The notes under the pieces are model-generated. The model ran no database searches. It had not been told where the DNA came from and saw only the letters and a list, made by a program, of their open reading frames with translations. From the NCBI GenBank assembly GCA_021155855.1, contig JAJNAZ010000014.1:1-64000 (forward strand): 64,000 nt of DNA, read 5' to 3'. The stretch's first letter is position 1. Every line of letters starts with the position of its first letter. Shown here one piece after another: positions 50,536 through 59,429 of this stretch. A program made the translations under genes and the position numbers. Source of the DNA: Solirubrobacterales bacterium (lineage in GTDB: Bacteria > Actinomycetota > Thermoleophilia > Solirubrobacterales > 70-9).

Positions 50536-50621
50536 GCGGGCGTGCTGGAATTTGGGTAGACAGGCCGGGTTTAGGTCCCGGTGCTCGCAAGAGCGTGGGG
50601 GTTCGAGTCCCTCCGCCCGCA
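50536..50621 (+). tRNA. tRNA-Leu (anticodon UAG)
   Basis: Acceptor GCGGGCG/CGCCCGC. Anticodon stem CCGGG/CCCGG around TTTAGGT (anticodon TAG). A long variable arm (TGCTCGCAAGAGCGT) is present. Discriminator A; no encoded CCA. Confidence 0.95.
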
Positions 50622-50697
50622 TCTCGTCGCTTCGGCCCGGCGGACGGCATCGGCCGTTGCGGCGATACGCTCGTGACCGTTCTACTCTGAGCATCCC

Positions 50698-50769
50698 GGG
50701 GGAGTGAGTTAATGGCTAGACGCGCGGTCTCCAAAACCGTGAATCCGGGTTCGAATCCCGGCTCCCCCG
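50698..50769 (+). tRNA. tRNA-Trp (anticodon CCA)
   Basis: Acceptor GGGGGAG/CTCCCCC with discriminator G. The anticodon loop CTCCAAA lies between GCGGT and ACCGT, giving anticodon CCA. T-arm CCGGGTTCGAATCCCGG. Confidence 0.95.
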
Positions 50770-50867
50770 CTTCCACCGACACGCCGGCCGGCCCGCAACT
50801 CACCGTGCCGACCCGGGTTTGAACGACCGGGCGCGCCGGCAGGGGCGCGCTCTTTCTTGCAGCGATC

Positions 50868-51488
50868 ATGACCAGGATGCAATCGGCTCGACGGCGAAAG
50901 CTGGTTGCGGCGGGCGCGCTCGCCGCGATCGGCGTCGCCCTGCTCGCGGCGATCGCGATCGCCGTCCGGCCCGATTCCGGCGCGGCCGCGGCGGGCGGCG
51001 GCGTCGCCTGCGCCGGGGCCGGACAGCCGGCCGCCGACACAACCGCAAAGCAACTGCGGAAGTCGGTGCGCTGCCTGATCAACCACGAGCGCGCCGCGCA
51101 CGGCCTCGGTGATGTGGTGCGAAGCGCGAGCCTGAAGCAGGTCGCCCAGGATCACAGCAAGGTGATGGCGAAGACCGACTGCCTCGCTCACAAGTGCCCC
51201 GGCGAAAACAAGCTCGAGACGCGGCTGCGCGACGCGGGCTACTTCGAGGGAGCGGAGATGTGGAGGTTCGCCGAGAACACCGGCTGTGGGGTGAGCGCGA
51301 AGGCGATGGTGGCCAACTGGATGGCGACGAAGTTCCATCGCGTGAACATCGTCGAGCCCCAGTTTGACGAGCTTGGCGTCGGCGCCGTCCAGAAGCGGGT
51401 CAAGGGTCGTTGCGACGAGCACTACGCGACCTTCGCCGTTGTGCTCGGCTGGCGCGACGCGAGCCCTTCCGGCGACCGGGGCGGCTGA
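50868..51488 (+). CDS. Secreted CAP-domain (SCP/PR-1-like) protein
   Basis: The 206-residue protein has an N-terminal basic/hydrophobic signal (RRRKLVAAGALAAIGVALLA). The CAP fold shows RSVRCLINHERAAHGL-like text (KSVRCLINHERAAHG), ASLKQVAQDHSKVMAK, the conserved HKCPGENKLETR and FAENTGCG, then NIVEPQFDELGVGAV. Several Cys pairs suggest disulfides. CAP proteins are extracytoplasmic, with roles in sterol binding or protease-like functions; none can be assigned here. ATG 50868 (or 50877). Confidence 0.88.
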   Translation: MTRMQSARRRKLVAAGALAAIGVALLAAIAIAVRPDSGAAAAGGGVACAGAGQPAADTTAKQLRKSVRCLINHERAAHGLGDVVRSASLKQVAQDHSKVMAKTDCLAHKCPGENKLETRLRDAGYFEGAEMWRFAENTGCGVSAKAMVANWMATKFHRVNIVEPQFDELGVGAVQKRVKGRCDEHYATFAVVLGWRDASPSGDRGG

Positions 51489-51586
51489 CCGAGCGATCCT
51501 CGGCTATCCGCTGGCCCCTGGACGTCGCCGGCGCCGCTCGGCGCATCGGTGAACTCCTTGCACGCCTTTATGATCGGACGGCATCG

Positions 51587-51657
51587 GCGGGCGTGGTGTA
51601 ACGGTTGCACGTGAGCCTTCCAAGCTCAAAGCGCGGGTTCGATTCCCGTCGCCCGCT
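51587..51657 (+). tRNA. tRNA-Gly (anticodon UCC)
   Basis: Acceptor GCGGGCG/CGCCCGC. Anticodon stem TGAGC/GCTCA around CTTCCAA (anticodon TCC). Discriminator T. No encoded CCA. Confidence 0.94.
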
Positions 51658-51813
51658 TCGCACCAATCCTTCACTTTCCGGCGAGGATGGCGCGCGGATT
51701 CTCGTCGACGCACGGATGCGTGCTCAAGAACTCGAGCAGGTACCTGGTCCTCTCCGAGGCGAGCGCCTACTTCTGTCTCTCGGACGGAAGCTGGCGTAGA
51801 CTCCGGTCCGGCT

Positions 51814-51887
51814 CGGGGCGTGGCGCAGTCTGGTAGCGCATCCGGCTGGGGGCCGGAAGGTCGCTGGTTCAAATCCAGTCGCCCCGA
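51814..51887 (+). tRNA. tRNA-Pro (anticodon GGG)
   Basis: Acceptor CGGGGCG/CGCCCCG. Anticodon stem TCCGG/CCGGA around CTGGGGG (anticodon GGG). T-arm CTGGTTCAAATCCAG. Discriminator A. A sparse, decayed region begins after the next gene. Confidence 0.95.
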
Positions 51888-52234
51888 TTACGCGGAAGCC
51901 CGCCGAGCGACGAATCGGGCCGCCTATCGGATCTCAGGACGACGCACGGATCGCGAGCGACAAGCGCTGAGGCCCGGGCGCGGCACCGTCCGCCAGCAGC
52001 GTCGCTTCGCAGCAGGCACGCGCCAGCGCGCTATCGCTAAAGAGAGAGCGGCACGGAGCCGCTGGCTTCTTCTCGACAAGAGGGAGAAGCCCTGCGCTCG
52101 AGCGGCACCGTCCCGCGCGGGCCGACCGCCTGACCACGAACCTGCGTGAACCGGCCAACGGCCAGTTCGTGGGTCCCGAGTTGATGTCGACATGCGGCCC
52201 CGGCGCGCCGTGAGCAAGACGCCAACGCGAGCGC
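51888..52234. other. Gene-free stretch after tRNA-Pro
   Basis: No convincing gene, repeat or tRNA-derived duplication (att site) is visible in these 347 bases. Open frames on both strands lack ribosome binding sites and known domains. Confidence 0.5.
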
Positions 52235-53461
52235 CTATCCGCGCGGCTTTCGCGCCCCGATGTCGCCGAAGCGCATCCGACACGCGATGGTTCGTTCCGC
52301 CTGGAGCGCCGCGATCACTCCGCCCGCCGGAAGCACGTCGGCGGTCGTGTAGAGAGCCGCCCCACGGCGCCCGCCCTTGGCGGCAAAGGCCCATGTGTGA
52401 AAGCCCGGGAACGAGCCCGAGTGGCCCTGCGCGCCGCAGGCGCTCGCCCAGGTGAAGTGGATCAGCCCGAGCCCGTAGGTTCCGACGCCGCCTCCCTCGA
52501 CTGGGCTCGACGGGGGCGTCCCGTTGAGCGAGCCCGGCGCCGCGATCTTCATCTCGCGCAGGAGGCTCTTGGGGAAGAGGCGACCGGCGAGCAGCGCGCG
52601 CATGAACCGCTGCAAATCTGTCGGCACCGACACGATCGCACCTGCGCTCCAGGCGATCGTCGGGCTTGTCGCGGTTACGTCGAACGGCCACTTTCCCTCG
52701 GCCAACACGTCATAGCCGTGGGCAAAGGGGCGGGCGATCGTGGAGCGTTTGCTGAGCGACGTCCGCTTGAGCCCCAAGGGGTCGAAGATCATCCGCTTGT
52801 AGCTGCTCGTCAGCGAACGGCCGGTGGCCTGTTCGATGATCATCCCGAGCAAGACGTAGTCGGTATTGGAATAGGAGAAGCCCTGACCGGGCGGAAACGT
52901 CGGAGCGGCTTGGACCCCGATCTCGACCAGCTGCAGCGGGGTCCATGTGCGCGTCATCTCGGATGGGGGAGGCACGCAGAGAGTGCTGTCCGGCGGCACG
53001 GCGCAGTATTCGGCCAATCCGCTCGTGTGGTTGAGGAGCTGACGAACCGTGATCCGTTCACCGTTCGGCACCAACCCCGGCAACCACCGCTCCACGGGCT
53101 CATCGAGTGCGATCCGGCCTCGGGCGACCAGCTTGAGGATGGCGGCCGCGGTGAACGTCTTGGTCACGCTGCCGACTCGGGCCCGGTGGTCAGGCGAGAG
53201 CGGCACGCGTCGTCGCAGGTCCGCCGCGCCGGCGGCATAGCGCTCGACCCCGCCTGGACCGCGAATCACGGCCGTGGCGCCGGGGACGCCCGCTGCGACC
53301 GAGCGCTCGAGTGCGTCTTGGACGTCCTGGCGAGAGGGGGCGCTCGCCGCCAGGGCGGGCGTCGGTGCCAGGAGCCAGAACGCGAGCGTGGTTGCTACGG
53401 CGATGCCGGGCAGCGCCGGCATCCGTCGCCGATCACTCACCGAGGGCCGAATCAACATCAT
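52235..53461 (-). CDS. Serine hydrolase (beta-lactamase/class C, EstB/D-Ala carboxypeptidase-like)
   Basis: The 408 residues begin with a signal peptide (MPALPGIAVATTLAFWLLAP region, cleavage near ALAA). The catalytic SxxK is in VGSVTKTFTAAAILKL, the YxN motif is FSYSNTDYVLLG, and the third motif is HSGSFPGFHTW (H-S-G in place of KTG). This is a secreted penicillin-binding-protein-like hydrolase acting on peptidoglycan, esters or peptides. ATG 53461 is given; a start at MPALPG would also retain the signal. Base composition still fits the core genome. Confidence 0.9.
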   Translation of the reverse strand: MMLIRPSVSDRRRMPALPGIAVATTLAFWLLAPTPALAASAPSRQDVQDALERSVAAGVPGATAVIRGPGGVERYAAGAADLRRRVPLSPDHRARVGSVTKTFTAAAILKLVARGRIALDEPVERWLPGLVPNGERITVRQLLNHTSGLAEYCAVPPDSTLCVPPPSEMTRTWTPLQLVEIGVQAAPTFPPGQGFSYSNTDYVLLGMIIEQATGRSLTSSYKRMIFDPLGLKRTSLSKRSTIARPFAHGYDVLAEGKWPFDVTATSPTIAWSAGAIVSVPTDLQRFMRALLAGRLFPKSLLREMKIAAPGSLNGTPPSSPVEGGGVGTYGLGLIHFTWASACGAQGHSGSFPGFHTWAFAAKGGRRGAALYTTADVLPAGGVIAALQAERTIACRMRFGDIGARKPRG

Positions 53462-54407
53462 CGTGCTCGTGCGATTTCACCTGGGCTGAAAGCCATCTCG
53501 GGCGGGGGGATCGATCCCGTTCGGCGGCTGCACATGCCGACCCTACCCCGACCGCCGGAAGCCGGCAAGCTCGGCGGCACGGAAGCGGGTGAGCGGATCC
53601 GACGTCGTTGGGTTAGCAGCTGGTTCGCGTGTCGCTTCCGCGTGAACTCCGCAGCGCGCAGCCGCTCGACGATCGTGCGTCGTAGCGAGAGACATATCGG
53701 GCCGGGTACTCGTCTCCCGCGACGACCCCTAGCAGACGCATCTTGGCTACTGTCGAGATGGTGGCTGAAAGGCGAGATGAACAGTGCATCGAGCGCCGTG
53801 GACCTGCGGGTGGTCCAGGGGAAGTTCTTCTCCATTATCGAAAACGAGCGCGGTATGGCGTTGGGCAACCAGCTGTCGTCTCCGATGGCGCGAATGAGCC
53901 GAGGCCTCAATTGGGTTCCGGGAGCCCCCAAGGTTGAGACCTAACCCGGAGTGGCAGGGGGGGGTCGAAGTTGCATCGATTTCGCATCTGCGACCCGAGC
54001 TCTACAACGCTCAGATGCGTCGGTTCGTCGGCCTTGACTGAAGGCGAATCGCTGGACTCGGCGCTGGAATGAGTGCGACGCTGTAGCCGGACCCACGGTG
54101 GGCTCACGGGGCGGCACGGGATCATTGAAGGGTGCGCACCGTCGTCTTAGGGGCCCTCGGCGATGTCACCGCGCCGCGTTGTTGCAGGCCTCCTCACCGG
54201 CACCGTTCATCTTGTCCACTGGCACCGAGAGCTGTGCCGGCCGAGGGCCGCCACGATTGGCCACGACGTAACTCCGCTCTTTGGCCGCCAGACGACCGTC
54301 GTGGTAATAGGGTGACTCGAGGCCGATGCACGGGACCGCAGCGATGGTGACCGAGGCCGGACGCGGTGCACTTTGTCCTGGGACGGATCGCGTGTCCCAC
54401 TGCGCGC
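53462..54407. other. Sparse region without supportable genes
   Basis: Composition appears less GC-rich than its flanks and open frames are short, overlapping and without domains. A plus-strand frame from ATG 53777 (MNSASSAVDLRVVQGKFFSI, 55 codons) and another from ATG 54163 (about 50 codons) are seen but not trusted. No repeats or transposase fragments recognised. Confidence 0.5.
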
Positions 54408-55087
54408 TTATTCCGTCACTGGTTTGTACATCGAGGCCGATCTGGTGCCAAGTCGCCGTGCTGGGGACGCCCGCGGCGCGATCTCCACCTTCCCCGATAA
54501 GCGTCGGTCGAGCGGAGCAGTGATCTCAGGAATGCCCGGAGGCGGCGGGTTTTCCGGACAGCTGTAGGCCAGGTGGAGTCGCTCGAGGGAGGGAGCGCCT
54601 CGGATGTCAGCGGAGGCGATGAAGCCGTCGCGAAAGTCACCCGGCGCTCGAAACCACACCGGATCCGGCACGTTAAAGCGCCAATGGTTCGCAACCTGAG
54701 CTCGCATCCGGGCGGATAGCGCAACAGGACGCCGCTGGAGAGACTCGCCTCACTGTGCACGAGTGCATAGCCGAGAGTGGGAGCGACGAATCCGGTGTTA
54801 CCCCGGGGTTCCGGAGGGCAGTTGACAATCGCTTTTTCCTGCGGCGGACCGTCGTCGAGCAAGGCGTTGAGCTGGACCGTGCCCCCGCCGACGGCAACCA
54901 CAACTCCGAACGCAGCCACGACGCCGACTAGCGTCTTGGGGCCTCTTACGCCGAAGATCGCAAGCGCCGTCGCGGCGCACAAGACCAAAGCGACCGCGCC
55001 GATCGTCGAGCGGGGAAGGTCGTCGCGCCAGAAGAGGACGGAGACCAGATACGCGCCGAACGCGATCGCGAGCCAGATGCAGAGCAT
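54408..55087 (-). pseudogene. Membrane protein with SH3-like domain, frameshifted
   Basis: The N-terminal frame (from ATG 55087) encodes three membrane spans (LCIWLAIAFGAYLVSVLFW, TIGAVALVLCAATALAIFGV, KTLVGVVAAFGVVVAVGGGT). It continues GYALVHSEASLSSGVLLRYPPGCEL, the opening of a bacterial SH3 domain. The domain continues in another frame (AQVANHWRFNVPDPVWFRAP, then FRDGFIASADIRG) from near 54705 to the TGA at 54408. Joined, they give one SH3_3-like module (..V..P..GFI.S.D..), so a single frameshift lies at about 54700-54710. Before the ATG the frame stays open with protein-like text (EGLAELWETLGRNKKPLGL), which hints at a longer ancestor. Confidence 0.6.
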
Positions 55088-55971
55088 CAGCCCGAGAGGC
55101 TTCTTATTGCGGCCGAGGGTCTCCCACAGCTCAGCTAGACCCTCGATATTCGACGATCCGCGCTCGTCGCCTTCTGGCTGCCTATCTTCGGCGATCCCTT
55201 TTCCCCCTGGTGCTCCGGCGGATGGTCAACCGTCCGCTCTTTGCATGTCCCTTCGACTTTTAGTCGGAGTCTCCTACGGCCTAATGCGGTGCGAGCCGAT
55301 TGCAAGCGCCGGGAGGTCATCGGCCGACCGCAGATGCCGGAGGCACGCAAAGGCTTCGCTTCACCCGGAAGGGCCCACCCATACGCATTCCGCGTCGATC
55401 TCTCGGAGCTCAAATGGGCACGTCTCCGGTCGTATTCAGCCGCGCATCTGACGGCGAGGTGACGGCCCTGCAGCCTCGGTCTCAGTCCGATGTCCGTCAG
55501 ATGCGACCGAACGTTCGGAACCCGAGGCCGTGCGTAACCAGGGCGCTACTCGCCCACTCACCAAGCTCGGGGATTACGGTCGCCGCGCTCGGCAACACCT
55601 CGGCCGAAGGGAACCCGCTCAAGCACAGTACGTACGACCGTTACGCCCTCGGCGGATTGGCCTTCGAGCTTCTCAAGCCGCTCAGCGGGGACTAGCGCGG
55701 ACCCGACGTCTAATCGACCGGCGATCCGCTCCCGCATCGGACGACGAGCGGTAGCCACCATTCACGCAACCGGCAGACGACGTCGCTCGACGATCCCTGC
55801 GTCACATGTCTGGCCAGGTCTTCGTCCGCCGCTGCGACGCACGCCTCAGGTGTGTCTGAGATGGGGAGACACCTGCGGTGTTTCCCTCTGCCCAATCGCG
55901 AGGAGGAGCGATGACGCCGGAGGAGCGAGAGGCCGGCGACCTGGCGCGCCGACCGTCTTACACTCCCTGGC
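55088..55971. other. Sparse region with one repeat copy, no supportable genes
   Basis: Short frames only. It holds copy 1 of the diverged 75-bp repeat (55721-55795). The first about 110 bases continue the open frame upstream of the broken SH3 protein. Nothing else recognised. Confidence 0.5.
55721..55795. repeat. 75-bp diverged direct repeat, copy 1
   Basis: Aligns without gaps to 57081-57155 with about 62 of 75 identical bases. The block TTCACGCAACCGGCAG is exact. On the minus strand both copies encode similar residues (CRLREWWLPLVVRCGSGSP here). Confidence 0.65.
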
Positions 55972-56376
55972 ATGACGATCCACCGGATGGATCACGCCGG
56001 CGTTGTGGTCGAGGATCTCGCGGCTGCGATCGGGTTCTTCGTCGAACTGGGCCTGGAACTGGAGGGCGAGGCAGCAGTCGAGGGTGAATGGGTGGACCAG
56101 CTCGTCGGGCTGGACGGCGTCCGAGCGGACATCGCCGTCGTGCGGACCCCGGACGGCCACGGCCGGGTCGAGCTGTCGACGTTTCACACGCCGGTGGCCA
56201 CCAGCGTTGCGCCGAGGGCGCCGATGAACACCCCGGGCATCCCTCGCCTCACGTTCGTCGTCGACGCCGTCGACGACGTCCTCGACCGCCTGCGCGCCCA
56301 CGGCGCCATCTACCGGTACTGCTACGTCAAGGGCCCCGACGGCATCATCATCGGGCTGGTCGAGGAGCTCCGCTGA
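55972..56376 (+). CDS. VOC (glyoxalase/bleomycin resistance) family protein, probably internally deleted
   Basis: The 134 residues begin MTIHRMDHAGVVVEDLAAAIGFFVELGLELEGE, the VOC beta-alpha-beta unit with the metal His. GRVELSTFHTP, IPRLTFVVDAVDDVLDRLRAHGA and YRYCYVKGPDGIIIGLVEEL complete two modules. From memory, relatives have about 12 more residues (a strand and a loop) between AHGA and the YR.CYV strand. Their absence looks like an in-frame deletion that would disturb the second module. The metal ligand at the terminal E (VEE) is kept. Function unknown. Confidence 0.82.
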   Translation: MTIHRMDHAGVVVEDLAAAIGFFVELGLELEGEAAVEGEWVDQLVGLDGVRADIAVVRTPDGHGRVELSTFHTPVATSVAPRAPMNTPGIPRLTFVVDAVDDVLDRLRAHGAIYRYCYVKGPDGIIIGLVEELR

Positions 56377-56561
56377 ACGACACTCCGGCCTGCCGCCAGC
56401 TGGGCTGCACGTGCGAGGTCGAGATCACGATCGAGGTCGTCGATGGGTTGGACGCTCCGCCCTTGAACCGCCTGGCCGCGGATTTCGTCAAGGCGAATCT
56501 CGCCGAGCTGTTGCCGAACCCACCGGCGATCACGGCGGGCCAGGTGACGGCTCAGAGCTAG
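56373..56561 (+). CDS. Possible small protein with CTG start coupled to the VOC gene
   Basis: In the CTGA overlap with the VOC stop, a frame opens that reads NDTPACRQLGCTCEVEITIE, then VVDGLDAPPLNRLAADFVKA and NLAELLPNPPAITAG. The bias and wording look coding and no other frame fits. No ATG, GTG or TTG exists at the N-terminus. It may be a real CTG-started gene like the one at 4329, or a fragment. Confidence 0.3.
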   Translation: MNDTPACRQLGCTCEVEITIEVVDGLDAPPLNRLAADFVKANLAELLPNPPAITAGQVTAQS

Positions 56562-56625
56562 CTGACCACCCCGGCCAGTCCACTACTAGCCGGGGCAGTT
56601 CCGCGCAACGGGCCTCTCGCAGCGA

Positions 56626-56880
56626 TCAGCGGTGCATCTCCGGCGATCGGTGGCAATCAATGCACATCGGGACCGTGTTTGCGGATTCGGTTGTCGGTCG
56701 GGTCGCCGCTGATGTGGTGGACCTCTAGAGGCACGGTCGAGCGCCCGCACTCGGCGCAGCGGGGCCCGTAGGCGGCGAACACGCGTGCCCGGAGCTGGCG
56801 GTTGACCCGTCCACGTGGTCGCCAGGGCTGGTGCTCGCGGCACTAGCTGCCCTCGGTGAGCTTCCCGCAACCGAGCAAGG
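56626..56880 (-). pseudogene. HNH endonuclease, broken by a stop and a frameshift
   Basis: Read on the minus strand, a phage-like HNH protein appears: GCGKLTEGS, in-frame TAG, CREHQPWRPRGRVNRQLRAR, VFAAYGPRCAECGRSTVPLE, VHHISGDPTDNR. After a frame change it ends NTVPMCIDCHRSPEMHR and TGA (56626-56628). The Cys pairs (CAEC, CIDC) and HH...DN..N...C..CH are the HNH zinc and metal signatures. With one nonsense codon and one frameshift the gene is dead unless the sequence has errors. It suggests past mobile-element or phage material here. Confidence 0.65.
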
Positions 56881-57080
56881 GCGAAGCACCAGTCACAGCT
56901 CCCAAGGCGAACCCGCCACCGGCGATAGAGTCGCGAGATTCCGACCGGGAGGTTCACGATGGGCATCGTTGTCCGTTATCCAGCGCCTGTCTGGGGTCGG
57001 AGACCGGAAGCGGCGCAGGAGAGCTCGCCTCCGGTCCAGGGATCGCGCCACACCGTTACGAGCCCTCATCTTGGAGGCCG

Positions 57081-57155
57081 GCGCCCCCGTCCCGCTCCGA
57101 AAGACGAGCGGAAGCAAGCATTCACGCAACCGGCAGGCGACGTCGCGCGACGATC
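57081..57155. repeat. 75-bp diverged direct repeat, copy 2
   Basis: Second copy, exactly 1360 bases after copy 1. Minus-strand reading gives CRLRECLLPLVFRSGTGAP, similar to copy 1. The copies flank the VOC gene and the HNH remnant. Confidence 0.65.
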
Positions 57156-57223
57156 AGTGGGTGGGAGGTCAGAGACGAATTCGGGGCCCCGCAACGAGCG
57201 CGGCCCGTAGGGTTTGCCCTCTC

Positions 57224-58111
57224 GTGGGTTCTTCTGAGAATGCCCGAACGCCCGACGAGTCGGCGGCTGTCGCCGTGGTCACCGACAGCACGACCTACCT
57301 GCCTCGTCCGCTGGTCAGGCGCTGGGCGATCCACGAGGTCAGCTTGTACGTGGGCTGGGATGGCGAGTTGCGTCCCGAGCATCAGTACGACGACCTCGAT
57401 GCCTTCTACGTGCGACTGCGCGAGTCCACCGTGTTGCCCACGACCTCGCAGCCCTCGGTGGGAGACTTTCTCGCCTGCTTCGAGCCGCTCGTCAGCTCGG
57501 GGCGCGACGTGGTCTCGGTGCACTTGGCCAGCGGCCTGTCGGGGACTTGCGAAAGTGCGGCCGAGGCAGCAAGCATCTTGGCCGACGCGCGGCATCGCGG
57601 GCGCGTCGAGGTCGTCGACGGCCAGACCGGCGCCGGCGGCCTTGGCTGCGTCGTCATCGCCGCGGCCCGTGCGGCCGAGCGAGGTGCAGAGCTGAAGGCC
57701 GTGGTCGAAGCTGCGCGCCACGCTCGCGAGCGGCTCCAGATGTGGTTTTGCCTGGACACCCTGGAATACCTGCGCCGCGGCGGGCGGATCGGGGCGGCAC
57801 GGGCGATGCTGGGGACGGCGCTGAAGATGAAGCCGATTCTCACCTTCGGGAACGAGATCACCCCGGTCGGCCGCGTCAGAACGCGGCGCCGAGCGTTGGA
57901 GCGGATGGACGCCTACCTGGATGAGCTTCACGACCGCGGCGCGACTGACTGGATCGTCCAGCATGCCCAGTCCGTCGAGGACGCCGACCATCTGGTCGCC
58001 CGGGGCACCGCGATCTTTGGCGCCGGGCCGCTCTTCTGCACCCAGGTGGGACCGGTGCTCGGTGCCCACCTCGGCTCCGGACTACTCGTCGGCGGCATCG
58101 TGCGCGCTTGA
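57224..58111 (+). CDS. DegV family fatty-acid-binding protein
   Basis: DegV/FakB proteins hold a fatty acid for phosphorylation by FakA or related roles. The 295 residues from GTG 57224 show VAVVTDSTTYLPRPLV at the start and LPTTSQPSVGDFLACFEPL. VVSVHLASGLSGTCESA (Ser/Gly lipid loop), VVDGQTGAGGLGCVVIAAA and CLDTLEYLRRGGRIGAARA with PILTF also match. The family call is clear, but no fatty acid kinase gene is near, so the partner is unknown. Confidence 0.92.
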   Translation: MGSSENARTPDESAAVAVVTDSTTYLPRPLVRRWAIHEVSLYVGWDGELRPEHQYDDLDAFYVRLRESTVLPTTSQPSVGDFLACFEPLVSSGRDVVSVHLASGLSGTCESAAEAASILADARHRGRVEVVDGQTGAGGLGCVVIAAARAAERGAELKAVVEAARHARERLQMWFCLDTLEYLRRGGRIGAARAMLGTALKMKPILTFGNEITPVGRVRTRRRALERMDAYLDELHDRGATDWIVQHAQSVEDADHLVARGTAIFGAGPLFCTQVGPVLGAHLGSGLLVGGIVRA

Positions 58112-58119
58112 GGTCGCCG

Positions 58120-58135
58120 TGCCGGCCGGCCGGCA
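58120..58135. terminator. 16-bp perfect palindrome after the DegV gene
   Basis: TGCCGGCCGGCCGGCA lies 9 bases after the DegV stop. It can form a GC-rich stem, with no T-tract. Candidate terminator only. Confidence 0.35.
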
Positions 58136-58309
58136 GAGTGAAGTCGTGTCATGAGCTCGCTTCCGCGCTGGGCGCCCGCTACGCGGAGCGCCTCGAAGCT
58201 GTCCAATCTCAACGTCCTCGGCGGCTGCGACACCGATCACCGCTACGTGCGCGAGGCGTGCGAGGCTTGGCCGACCCGATCGAGCGATTGCGCAGGAGAG
58301 GAGAGCGAC

Positions 58310-59131
58310 ATGGGGGAGCATGTACACGCCGATGACCTGAACATCTGGACCGAGCAAGTCGGCGAGGGACCGGACGTCCTGCTGATCGGCGGCGCAGGCG
58401 ACACCGTCGAGTCCTGGCAGTTCCAGCTCGATGGGCTCGCCGACCGCTACCGGCTCACCGCCTTCGACAACCGCGGGGCGGGTCGCACGGCGATGCCCGA
58501 CGAGCCGGTTTCAGTAGAGGTCATGGCGGACGACGCGGCCCATGTCCTCCGCGCGCTCGATGTCCGCTCGGCCCACGTCGCCGGCTTCTCCGGCGGCAGC
58601 ATCGTCACCCAGGAGTTGGCGCTCCGCCACCCAGAGCTCGTGCTCAGCCTCGTGCTGCAGAGCACCTGGTCGGCGATGGACCCCTACTATCGCGCGTGGG
58701 TTCGCTTCGTCCAATGGCTGGTCGAGTACGCACCCAGCGAGCGCGCGTTCCTCGAGGGGTTCTTCCTCGACATCTACACCGCACGGGCGCACAACGACGG
58801 CACCGTCGACCAGTTCATCGACGAGGTCCTCGCCTTCCCCCACAAGCAGTCGACCGAGGACCTGCAGCGCTATCTAGCCCCCCTCGTCGACCACGACACG
58901 ACCGACCGCCTGCCCGAGATCACGGTCCCGACGCTCGTGCTCGCCGGCGGCCGCGACCCGGGCGCGCGCCCCGAGCTCGGCCGCCGCGTAGCCGAGCTGA
59001 TTCCCGGCGCGCAGTTCGATGTGTTGGAGGACGAGGCTCACCAGCCCTTCCAGGAGGTCCCGGACGAGTGGAATGCCCGCGTCGACGCGTTCTGGCGCGA
59101 GGTCGAGGCTCAAGGGGGCCGGCTCCGGTAG
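58310..59131 (+). CDS. Alpha/beta hydrolase
   Basis: The 273 residues start at ATG 58310 with GGAGAGGAGAG just upstream; the frame is open further but lacks a better start. DVLLIGGAGDTVESW (oxyanion loop), LTAFDNRGAGRTAMPDEP, VAGFSGGSIVTQELAL (nucleophile elbow G-F-S-G-G), LVLAGGRDPGARPE (Asp) and DEAHQPFQEVP (His) give the full triad. Wording resembles 3-oxoadipate enol-lactonase-like hydrolases; the substrate is unknown. Base composition matches core genes. Confidence 0.92.
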   Translation: MGEHVHADDLNIWTEQVGEGPDVLLIGGAGDTVESWQFQLDGLADRYRLTAFDNRGAGRTAMPDEPVSVEVMADDAAHVLRALDVRSAHVAGFSGGSIVTQELALRHPELVLSLVLQSTWSAMDPYYRAWVRFVQWLVEYAPSERAFLEGFFLDIYTARAHNDGTVDQFIDEVLAFPHKQSTEDLQRYLAPLVDHDTTDRLPEITVPTLVLAGGRDPGARPELGRRVAELIPGAQFDVLEDEAHQPFQEVPDEWNARVDAFWREVEAQGGRLR

Positions 59132-59429
59132 GACCGCGTCGCTCCTCATGGCGACCTCTGATACGCGGCGATACTCCCGATAGCCGTATCTGCCCCGCCT
59201 CCGGCGGGGATTCGCCCGGAACAGCGTTCTGAGCCCCTCAGAGAATCGGCTCGGCTCGGCGCGATATTCGGAGGCATCGAGGAATCCACGGAAAGCGCTC
59301 CCCTGGACTCGGAGACATATGTGGTTGGCCGTGGCGGGTGTACCTGGGTCGCTGCCGACGCCCGGCGCGGTCTCGGGCACGCCGCGTCACGGCCATCTCG
59401 CCGGTGGCCCGGGCGACCGATTAGCCTGC
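59132..59429. other. Gene-free stretch
   Basis: Nothing supportable in these 298 bases. The minus-strand frame that crosses them continues the decayed ester cyclase out of its own frame and encodes no recognisable domain. Confidence 0.45.

Noticed and set aside
51687-51835. 49-codon plus-strand frame between tRNA-Gly and tRNA-Pro (YLVLSEASAYFCLSDGSW)
   Set aside because: It would end inside the tRNA; no ribosome binding site or family. Probably noise or a remnant.
49122-51887. Integrative element using the tRNA array as attachment site
   Set aside because: No integrase gene or duplicated tRNA 3' end was seen, so an active element is not supported.
53458-53931. 157-codon minus-strand frame
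   Set aside because: Basic, low-information text without domain or ribosome binding site, in a low-coding region.
52397-53944. Long plus-strand frame antisense to the serine hydrolase
   Set aside because: The minus strand has SxxK, YxN and HSG motifs and a signal peptide; this frame has none.
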